A stretch of DNA of 64,000 nt from Tetrahymena elliotti 4EA (taxonomy: Eukaryota; Ciliophora; Oligohymenophorea; Hymenostomatida; Tetrahymenidae), in the NCBI GenBank assembly GCA_000231825.2, contig JH720326.1, forward strand, positions 1-64,000, in the 5' to 3' direction. Each line of letters opens with the position of its first letter. The stretch's first letter is position 1. The notes beneath the pieces are model-generated. The model worked only from the letters and a program-made list of their open reading frames with translations. It searched no databases and was not told the origin of the DNA. Positions 24,200 through 33,393 of this stretch are shown here, piece after piece. A program made the translations under genes and the position numbers.

Positions 24200-24844
24200 T
24201 TATTTCTTTTTTTTAATATTTTTATTCCTTATGAATAAATAAATAATATGAAAAAATTAACTTTTTCATACAAAATTTTGAATTAAATTAATATTAAATC
24301 AAATTTTTTGATAAAATTAAAAATATTTTCTTTTAAATTGAACTAAAAATGTATATTCACAATTATGTTTAAAGTAGTTGAAAATAAAATAAAATCAGAA
24401 CTCTCAAAACATGTTAATATTTATCTATAAAAAAGTTAAAGCCCAAGAAATATTGAGTCTATGAGTTTTTTTTTATTAAAAGAAATTCATTTTTTAAATA
24501 TTATTTCCTATTTTTCAATTTTTTTATTCTTAGTAAGATTTGAAAAATAATTTTTGAAAACTAAAAATTATAAACCTCTTCAAGAGATAATTGATTGGTA
24601 GGTAGAATCAAACAGAAAATATATTCACTAATTCTTATTAAAGTATAAATACTAAGGGTTGATTAAACTACTGAACAAAATTTCTTATTGCCTTTTTTTA
24701 AATTTTCTTAATTACTTGTTATTTAGAAATGTAATATTAGTTATTATAAAAAACTTATTTAATTAAGTAGAATTAAGATTAGAAGTAAATTTTTTTTGCA
24801 CAATAGCAATAGTAAAAGGAATTCAGAGCACACTAATTTCTAAA
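24200..24844. other. divergent intergenic region between LRR3 fragment and channel 2
   Basis: 645 bp, AT-rich, no gene. The channel 2 promoter must lie here. Unlike channel 1, its upstream neighbour points the other way. Confidence 0.5.
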
Positions 24845-27800
24845 ATGAGCAAAATAAGTGTTTCATCTGACATTTAAAACTTCCAAAATAAATCTATTTA
24901 GGGTAAGATATTTGAATTAAATGCGATGAAAAGCTTGAAAGGAGATCATGAATATCTTAATTCATCTTTATCTAATAATTTATGTAATAGAGAAGAGAAG
25001 GATTTTTCATTTGATAGAAAGAGTTTTTCGCGATCTCATGAAAATAAGCATCCGTTTTTAGAAAATAGTTTAGATGAAAATAATTAAATGAAGAAATAAA
25101 ATGAAGCTCAATTAATTAGCTAGTTGAATGTAATTGCTGAGCAAAGTTATTTGATAAAATAAAAAAGTATTGATGATAGTAATTATATAAAAAATCACAA
25201 TTAAAGATAAGAAGAATTAGCATCAGAATACTTGAGTTAATTTCATAATTTGCAAAGAGAAAACTCCAATAAGTATGCTGCTGAAAACAATGAAAATAAC
25301 AATGAGTCTGAAATTAAAAAATAAGACGTATTTATTCATTCAACCTAAAATGTTTAGCCTATTATAGGAACACAAAAGAATGTACATAATGATAACTAAT
25401 ATCATTCAGTAAACTAGAATAACTCACCAGCAAGATCAAGTATCTAAAATTATTAAAAAGCAGCAAACATAATAAACAATATAATTAATAAATCAATGAG
25501 TAGAGTTTAAAGAATCAATAACCATGTTAACAATTTTATACAACTTCTTAAATTTAGGATGAAGAATCGAAAACTTGAGGATTTATCTGAAAATCAGCTG
25601 AAAATATTTAATGATTTAGTTTACTTTCATCAGGAAAAAAACAAAAATAACTCAATTTATAAGATTTTTACAAGAATATACTCATTATTAGAATTTAAAA
25701 AACCTTTACCTGTCTTTATGCCTACAAACACAATTAGAGTTTATTGGGATATTTTCTAAGTTTTTTTCACCTTTTCTTTTATTTATATCTATTCAATATT
25801 GATGTTTTTCTTTTAAGAAGAAAGAGATTCTAATAATACAAGACAATATTTTGAATATACTTTCATTATTTTTCTGTTTGATATTTTAGTTAATTTCAAC
25901 ACAGCTTATTTTAACAAGGATTCCATTATTACAAATAGAAAAAAAATTTCATTGAAATATTTAACATCTACCATATTCATAACTGATTCTATCTCTCTAA
26001 TTACTATGGGATATAAAGTTGTAAATAAAAATGCAACTTTAGTATATAACCCTTCTAATTCTTTTAGTACCTTTATTATAAATTTACTAATTTTCTTAAA
26101 ATTAAATGGGGTTTAAACAAAAATAAATCGCTTCAGTAATGTTTTCACTCTAAAAGAAAGTCAAAAGCATGTGATTAGACTTTTTAATTAATTATTGACT
26201 GTCCTTACTGTTGCCCACACAGGTATTAATTAATTTTTTTGATTTTTATTTTCAACTTCTTCAACCCCATAAAATGTAGTTAAATTAAATTTTCGTCATC
26301 TCTATTAATTAATCAAACTGTAAAATAAATAAAAAACTCAAATTTCATTAATTTCAATCAAAATAGGAATTTTCTTCTCTATTCTAAATTTCAATAGCAA
26401 TATAATTTTTATCTCTTCTTATCAAAATTTAAGATTTATTTTTTTGTTGTATATAGTAAGTCTAGGTTGGTATTTTCTGGGTCTTTATCAGCTCTAAAAT
26501 GGTTTTCCTAACTCTTGGATTTAAACATACACTTTCACTGAATTAACTTATTTAGAGAAGTATATATATTCAATGTATTGGGCAATCACCACTATGACTA
26601 CAGGTTTTATTTATTATTTATAAGCTATTTAATTATGAAAATATTTTAAATAAACAAAATTGTACAGTTGGGTATGGAGATATATCAGCATGCAATTATA
26701 TTGAAGCTCTATTCATATCTCTTTCTATGATTTTATTTAGTTGTGTCTTTGCATATTCTATTAATAACATTGGTTTTATTCTTTAAGAAATTGAAAAATC
26801 TTCCAAGCAACTAAACGACAATATAACCACTATTTAGAGGTAAATTCAAAATAAAATATTAACTAGCAAAGCTATTTATTTATTTGTTTTAATAAAAAAT
26901 AGGTATTTGAATAGAAAAAATGTTTGTATTTCACTCAAAAGTAGAGTTAGACACTATCTCTCTTTTTTAGCAGAAGAATAAAAAGATAGAAATTAAACTT
27001 AAGAAAATTAGATATTGTCAACCTTATCTAATAAATTAAGAAATGAAATCACAATTGAAATAAATTCAAGAATCTTAAAAAATTTTTCAGTTTTTACAGC
27101 AAATTTTTCATCGTAAACATTAAGAAAATTGGTTTTCATTATGGAAGAAGTTCTCATTTCTCCAAATGAAATTATATTTGAATAAGAAGATCATAAAGAT
27201 TAATCAATATATTTTATTGAGAGCGGAATCATAGAAATTTATTATAACAGCCCTCCTAACTTGAGTACAAGTAGTTTTAACACTAATAGCGTAAGTAATA
27301 TTCATGTGATAAAATAAGTCCAAAAAAATGAGCTATTTGGTGAAATATCTTTCTTTTCAGGCTTAGCAAGAAAAGCCTGTGCTAGAAGTTTAAATTTATC
27401 AACTCTTTATAAAATTAACAGACAAAGCTTTATTAATTTGATTAAAGAAAATGATGAAGATTTTGAAAGATTCAAAATGATGGAAGAATAAATTAAGATT
27501 CAGTAAGATCTACCCTCAGTCTTTCTGTAATGTTATATTTGCCAGCAAGGAGGGCATTTAGCATGTGAGTGTCCAATGATTCATTAGATTTTTGATAAGC
27601 AATATAAAATTTTGAAGCACAACTTTAGCATATTCCAAGATAGGTAGTATTTCGATAGATCTTTCAAAAGGCTTAAAATAGATCCCAGGTAAATTTTTAG
27701 GAAATTCATAAGTTACGGATTTATCCAAAAATATTTTCTTTTTTTCTATTTTATTCTATTAATTTTTCATCTTTTTATGAAAAAGTACTTCTATTAAATT

Positions 27801-29530
27801 TTATTGTTTTAATTTAGTAGATAATAATAATTGATTAATTTTGTATTAAATAAATTTTTTATACAAATAGGGCAAATATAAATTAAAATAAAAAGATTTA
27901 AAATATTTTAAAAGAGAATTTGAGATATTTTAATTCTCAGGTTGAACTTTTATTTAAAACTGATAATGATTTGAAGTCTTAGCAGCCTGGAGATAGTAAA
28001 GGCGACGAAGATGCTTATTCTAGCTCAAATTAGTCTTCTTCTCATGGAGAATAAGGTTCTAATAGTTCTCTTAATTGCTATTCTACTTAATTTGAGTAAA
28101 GTCCTAAAGATAAATCTAAAAGTATAAAAAAATTGAAATCAAAAATGAAGACAAACAAATCTTTTAAGAATCTGCAGTCCATGAAAAAAGAAGAAGCTAA
28201 TTCAATTTTGAATAGCTATAAAGATTTTCAGTATCTTGAGAGTTTTTTGAATGGTGAATAAAGTAGCAATTTAATTTAAAAAAATGTGTAACTTTCTAAT
28301 AGCTAAAATTCTAATGCTGAATAAAGTCAATTTGCTGATTAAAATGAATTTTTAAAAATGGAAAGCATTTATTAGTCAGAGAGAGAAAACTAGGATAGCC
28401 AAAAAATACTAGATCCTGAAAGAAATGAAGATTTAATTTACTAAAATATACACCAACCAACTAAATTCTCTAATTAACAGTCTAACTAAATGATAAAAGA
28501 TCAAACAGGGAGTAGTTTTTAAGAAGGTTACTAAATCAGAAAGAAAAATAAAAAAAGAAATATGACAACCTAAATTTGTTAGTAGACGTATAAAAGAAGT
28601 AGCTATGATGAATTAAGCTCCAGCACTAATGAAGAAAAATTTAGGTCAATATAAAGTTCTCTCAGGTAAAATAGTAGTTCTAAAAAGCCAGTAAAAACTT
28701 TATCATCTGAAATTGGTTTGAGGCCTTCTCTAGAAATGATTATGTCTAGTGGTATATAGACCTTTCTAGATAAGAATGTATCTAATGCAAGTTTTTACAA
28801 TGAATATATTTAAAATAGCTCAATTGAAGTGAAGAAAGGAGGGTCAATTAAATTTGAAGAGCCATAATCAATTAAAAACTTTTAAGCCTACCTTCAAAAT
28901 TTAGCTTATAATTACATGCAAAATAACTCTTCTAACAGCCTCAAGAAATAAAACTAAAGCAGTAAATTCTAAGAATAAAGCCAAAAATAGATAAACAAGA
29001 ATTAAGAAATAAGACAAGCTCTTTAAATCTTAGGCATTCCTCACAATAATGAAATTCTCAATAATCCAAATTAATTAGGTTTACTTTTTAATAAGTAAAG
29101 CATTGATTATTACTTAGAAGCGATTAAAAATCACCAGCAATATGACTCTTCTAATGAAGTGGATACAAAATACAATGAACTTTCTATGGATCAATTTGAT
29201 TAGATTTACAACTACAAAAAATTCTTTCCTCATAATAACTTCAATTTCATTTTCAGTAAATATAAAAGTAAAAAATAGGCCCTTCTTAAAAAGCTAAAAT
29301 AAAATAAAATTTCCACTTCTCCATTAAAAGAAAGGAGATAAAATATATTGTTAAATCTGCCAAGGAAATCTTAATTTTGTAATGGCTTATTGTTAAATAC
29401 AACCTCTCAAATTAATTTAGCTAGTTATAAACCAACATTCTTGTCTTATGGAGTCTCATAGAAATCAGAATAATTATATCCGAAAAACAATCTCAAATCA
29501 AATTTAGGAGAACTATTAAATATTTTTTGA
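24845..29530 (+). CDS. K+ channel 2 with cyclic-nucleotide-binding domain and CCHC zinc knuckle, 1380 aa
   Basis: Paralogue of channel 1 with the same five-exon plan (24845-26222, 26457-26603, 26668-26839, 26903-27688, 27871-29530; 4143 nt). Exons 2 and 3 are exactly 147 and 172 nt in both genes. The N-terminus shares SIQGKIFE. The membrane domain starts at FMPTNTIRVYWDIF. The filter TTMTTVGYGD (about 504-513) is again split before VGYGD by an intron. After the C-linker comes a cyclic-nucleotide-binding domain with FGEISFFSGLARKACARS, then the zinc knuckle CYICQQGGHLACEC (about 776-789). The Ser/Asn/Gln/Lys-rich tail of about 550 residues ends with PTFLSYGVSQ and a longer extension than channel 1. 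The first intron (234 bp) is longer than its 58-bp counterpart. All key pore residues are present, so it should be a working K+ channel. Ligand preference cannot be judged by eye. Confidence 0.92.
27528..27572 (+). other. CCHC zinc-knuckle coding segment in channel 2
   Basis: Encodes C-Y-I-C-x4-H-x4-C in the same position relative to the nucleotide-binding domain as in channel 1. Residues between the ligands have changed (KNSG to QQGG, VASN to LACE) while the four ligands have not, which suggests selection for zinc binding. Confidence 0.8.
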
Positions 29531-29921
29531 TATATTAATTCGAAAATAGTTCACTACTTTTAAGTTTCATATTGTTTAAAAATTCTATTTTAATTTATCA
29601 AAGCTAATTTGGTAGATTTTACTGATACCTACTTATCCGTGGCTATAAAAGATTTAAAACAATTAATGTTCAGTAAATTATTTTATTTTTTATTTAATGT
29701 TTAAGAAGTAATTTTTGCATCATTTATGAAAGAGTTGTTTAAAGAAAAAGAAAATTATTTTTTTTTATTAGACTGAAGTATTTTTTTCATCTAAAATTTC
29801 TTTTTTTTTTTTATATTCTATTATTTCGATATTATGAATTACTGAAATTCAAAACTCTAATATCTGTATTAAAAACTTTTTATTATTTTAGATTTTTTTT
29901 TATTTATTGGAAAAAAAAAAT
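29531..29921. other. intergenic region before the tRNA-Ala cluster
   Basis: About 390 bp of AT-rich sequence with no gene. T and A runs near 29760 and 29910; the latter provides the Pol III terminator of the first minus-strand tRNA. Confidence 0.5.
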
Positions 29922-29994
29922 TGGAGAACCTGGGCATTGATCCCAGTGCCTCTCGTATGCTAAACGAGCGCTCTACCATTTGAGCTAGATCCCC
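29922..29994 (-). tRNA. tRNA-Ala (AGC), copy 1
   Basis: 73 nt. Minus-strand sequence starts GGGGATCTAGCTC and ends GGTTCTCCA. The anticodon arm CTCGT-TTAGCAT-ACGAG gives anticodon AGC. The G3:U70 pair, the alanine identity element, is present. The B box fits GGATCAATGCC. U6 faces U67 (a mismatch), and position 54 is A rather than the usual T. A run of ten A on plus just beyond the 3' end serves as a Pol III terminator. Identical to the five other copies. Confidence 0.97.
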
Positions 29995-30111
29995 TTTATG
30001 AAAATCTTAATTATTTTGAATTAGTTTTTTCATTTATTATTTACAATAAATAAGAATTTAATGTATAAATTATTATTTTTAAAATCTTCATTTTTGATTG
30101 TAAAAAAATTA

Positions 30112-30184
30112 TGGAGAACCTGGGCATTGATCCCAGTGCCTCTCGTATGCTAAACGAGCGCTCTACCATTTGAGCTAGATCCCC
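30112..30184 (-). tRNA. tRNA-Ala (AGC), copy 2
   Basis: Identical 73-nt gene, 117 bp from copy 1. Flanks are unrelated AT-rich DNA apart from the A run that ends transcription. Confidence 0.97.
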
Positions 30185-30310
30185 ATCATGCTATAACTTA
30201 GATGATTAAATAATTTTACTTTTGTTCATTTAAACAAATATTTTTTTTTATTGTTTTTCATAAACAATCCAAAATTTCATAAATATCTTTTTATTTTTCA
30301 ATAAAAAAAT

Positions 30311-30383
30311 TGGAGAACCTGGGCATTGATCCCAGTGCCTCTCGTATGCTAAACGAGCGCTCTACCATTTGAGCTAGATCCCC
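30311..30383 (-). tRNA. tRNA-Ala (AGC), copy 3
   Basis: Identical 73-nt gene, followed on plus after 11 bases by the second assembly gap. Confidence 0.97.
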
Positions 30384-30394
30384 TTCACAAAATA

Positions 30395-30688
30395 NNNNNN
30401 NNNNNNNNNNNNNNNNNNNNNNNNNNNNNNNNNNNNNNNNNNNNNNNNNNNNNNNNNNNNNNNNNNNNNNNNNNNNNNNNNNNNNNNNNNNNNNNNNNNN
30501 NNNNNNNNNNNNNNNNNNNNNNNNNNNNNNNNNNNNNNNNNNNNNNNNNNNNNNNNNNNNNNNNNNNNNNNNNNNNNNNNNNNNNNNNNNNNNNNNNNNN
30601 NNNNNNNNNNNNNNNNNNNNNNNNNNNNNNNNNNNNNNNNNNNNNNNNNNNNNNNNNNNNNNNNNNNNNNNNNNNNNNNNNNNNNNNN
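30395..30688. other. assembly gap (294 N) inside the tRNA-Ala cluster
   Basis: Flanked on both sides by the same tRNA gene in the same orientation. With a spacing of about 190-200 bp per gene there is room for one more copy. Confidence 0.9.
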
Positions 30689-30689
30689 T

Positions 30690-30762
30690 TGGAGAACCTG
30701 GGCATTGATCCCAGTGCCTCTCGTATGCTAAACGAGCGCTCTACCATTTGAGCTAGATCCCC
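30690..30762 (-). tRNA. tRNA-Ala (AGC), copy 4
   Basis: Identical 73-nt gene directly after the gap. Its terminator region is lost in the gap. Confidence 0.97.
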
Positions 30763-30999
30763 TTACACAATTTTTTAATTATTATAAGAATACTTTTCTA
30801 TTATTATTATTTAATTTCTTACTCAATTTAAATGATTTTCATAGATAAGAGAATAAAAAAATACATTAGAGTTATTATTTATTTTATCCAAATTTTAATT
30901 CATTGCACAATTATTTGGAAAATAAATTTCTGTTTAATTCTACGTGCTTTAATTTATAGAAATCAAAATAATTTTTTCAGATTTTGAAATGAGTGTGAT

Positions 31000-31072
31000 G
31001 GGGATCTAGCTCAAATGGTAGAGCGCTCGTTTAGCATACGAGAGGCACTGGGATCAATGCCCAGGTTCTCCA
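31000..31072 (+). tRNA. tRNA-Ala (AGC), copy 5
   Basis: Same gene in plus orientation, 237 bp from copy 4, head to head with it. A T-rich run (TTCTTTTTT) begins a few bases after the 3' end. Confidence 0.97.
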
Positions 31073-31269
31073 TTCTTTTTTAACAAAAAAAAAATAGATT
31101 AATTTTAAATTTTCTTTTCTTTTATCTTTTTTTGTGACAGTGAAATTATTTACATTTTAATTTGAAAATAATTGATATATAAAAATTAAAATAAAATATT
31201 TTTAATTTTAAATTTATAAAGATTTATTTTAATCATAATGAGTTATCAAGTATTATAAAAATTGTGTAA

Positions 31270-31342
31270 GGGGATCTAGCTCAAATGGTAGAGCGCTCGT
31301 TTAGCATACGAGAGGCACTGGGATCAATGCCCAGGTTCTCCA
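31270..31342 (+). tRNA. tRNA-Ala (AGC), copy 6
   Basis: Same gene in plus orientation. A T run (ATTTTTT) follows within ten bases as terminator. It lies 178 bp upstream of the TAM41 start codon, so it shares that gene's promoter region. Confidence 0.97.
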
Positions 31343-31520
31343 AAATTTTTTATTTTTTAATCTTAATGATGTATGTGGTATTTTAATCAATTTACTTTCT
31401 TTAATTATTTTTTAAGAAATTGCATAGATATTTCTTGATTGTTTAAAAGATATTTTCTGGAAATATTATTCATAATTGATTAATTTATCAATTTTTAACT
31501 TGACTTTAAAAAATATAAAA

Positions 31521-32543
31521 ATGGAATAACCAAAATAGGAAGAAAAGAGTTTAGTAGAAGAGCTTTAGCTTGAATCTATAATATAAAGGGATTTTCCAAA
31601 AATAGATTTTGCTTTTGGATATGGTTCAGGAGTTTTTAGATAAATAGGTTATGATTACACTAAAGATTCACCTATGATAGATTTGATTTTTGGAGTATAA
31701 GATGCAGATGAATGGCATAGATTAAATTTAATAAAAAATCCTTCGCATTACAGTGGTTTAGGATATTATTTAGGTGCTTCTTACTTGCATCTTTTGCAAT
31801 AATATATTACTCCTGTACATTTTAATCCAAGTATCTAAGTTGATTCTTTTGATTAAAAAAGAAAGCTAAATATTAAATATGGTGTTGTTGATGTTAAATA
31901 GCTCAGTAAAGATTTGTTAAAATGGAATATCTTAACTTGCAGTGGTAGACTTCACAAACCAGTTAAGATTATTTAGCATGATAAAATCTAAAATCCAACA
32001 TTATCATCAGATCTTAGGGTGAATTTAATTCAAGCTACAGCAATTAGTCTTCTTTTAAATTTTAAACCATATATTGAAATGAAGGAATTTTTAATGACTA
32101 TTGCTTCTCTTTCATATATTGGCGATGTTAGATTTTTGTTTGGAGCCGAAAATAAAAATAAAATTTAAAATTTAGTGGATGGAAACTATGATAGATTTTC
32201 AAGTTTATATAGAGATGTTATTGAATAAAATAATCCTATTAATAATATTGCTCAAGTTGTTGGAAACAGAGCAGAACATATTAAGCTAGAAAATAACTCT
32301 GAGACTGTTTATCAACTAGTCAACTGCCTTCCTGATGGATTAGGCTTATTTGCTAGAACTAATGAAATAAATGTTAAAATTATTAACTTAGATGATGTTC
32401 AAAGATAAATTGTTGAAAGAATTAGAAAAATTAATATGGGATCATCTCAAAAACTAATTTTATATAACACCTTAGCTACTTCTCCTACTAAAAATATTCT
32501 TTATGTTTTTAAGAAATTACAAAAAGGCATCTTAAAAAGATGA
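31521..32543 (+). CDS. TAM41: TAM41: mitochondrial CDP-diacylglycerol synthase (phosphatidate cytidylyltransferase), 340 aa
   Basis: Makes CDP-diacylglycerol from phosphatidate and CTP on the matrix side of the mitochondrial inner membrane, the first step to cardiolipin. Uninterrupted frame of 1023 nt with TAA/TAG read as Gln. Family landmarks: FAFGYGSGVFRQIGYD (about 33-48; the GSG nucleotide-binding signature), PMIDLIFGVQDADEWHRLNL (about 53-72), NPSHYSGLGYYLGASYL, KYGVVDVKQL (about 117), LTCSGRLHKPVKII and NLIQATAISLLLNF. The length fits the family. There is no obvious presequence before the conserved core, which starts about 30 residues in; a short or internal targeting signal is possible. 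The gene has no introns. Its 3' end faces the minus-strand hydrolase. Confidence 0.95.
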
Positions 32544-33393
32544 GCCAACTAATAAAAACTAAATTAAAGTAAATTCATTTTTATATCTATTTCAATATTT
32601 ATTTGCATAAATAAATTAAATAAGAAAATAAGCTAAAACTCTTTAAAAATTATAAATGAAAAATTGGATACTTATGAAGTACTTTTTAAATAAAAAATAC
32701 TCTCTTATTTGAATATGAATGTACGAAATAGTCATATTTTGCATCTAGATTTTATTTTAAATTATATAAAATATATTTGTTTCTTGAAAATAGAAGAACA
32801 TTTTTTAGCACAAAATGTTTATTTTTTTTGAAAATTAATAATTTTTATTAGTTATTGAATGATTGACTGACTGACAATTCTGATTTTATAGGTTATTGTT
32901 AGCTACTTGCTTAAAAATTAATTTGTTTAACTTAAACTAGTTAGTTATCCTGAATTCTATTTTATATTTTAAAGATTTTGGTAGAGATATTACCATTTGG
33001 TATTATTTATATTTGCATTTTTGCTATTAAAAATATATTATTAGTTTAGATTTAATTTTTTGTGTTAAATATTTTTGCTCAGCTAAAGCTTTAGAATTGT
33101 ATCTTTGTTTTAACTTTAATATTGAATTTAAAAGGAATTGATAGTATAGGTTTATTATGATGGGTTATTTTATTTTGGCCTCTAATGTACGCATTTTTAG
33201 TAATTTTGTTAATCTTGATGTAAGAAATTCAAGAAAGATTTTGTGTTGTTATTTAAATTTAAGTATTATTTAGTTATATTAAATCATCTTCCATTAATTT
33301 AAATTTATTTGTTATTATATAGTTTAAGGTGAAATAGAGGGTAGAGCTCATATTAAAAGTAAATTTTTGATCAACAAGTTTCTAAAATTCCTT
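32544..33393. other. intergenic region between convergent genes
   Basis: About 850 bp holding the 3' flanks of TAM41 (plus) and the hydrolase (minus). AT-rich; no supported gene on either strand. Confidence 0.5.

Noticed and set aside
15436..27572. Zinc knuckle as a remnant of an inserted retroelement
   Set aside because: No reverse transcriptase, integrase or Gag-like sequence lies nearby. The knuckle is in frame within the cyclic-nucleotide-binding exon in both paralogues.
29922..31342. tRNA copies as a suppressor tRNA-Gln(UUA/CUA) needed for the ciliate code
   Set aside because: The anticodon loop is TTAGCAT, giving AGC (alanine), and the G3:U70 alanine identity pair is present.
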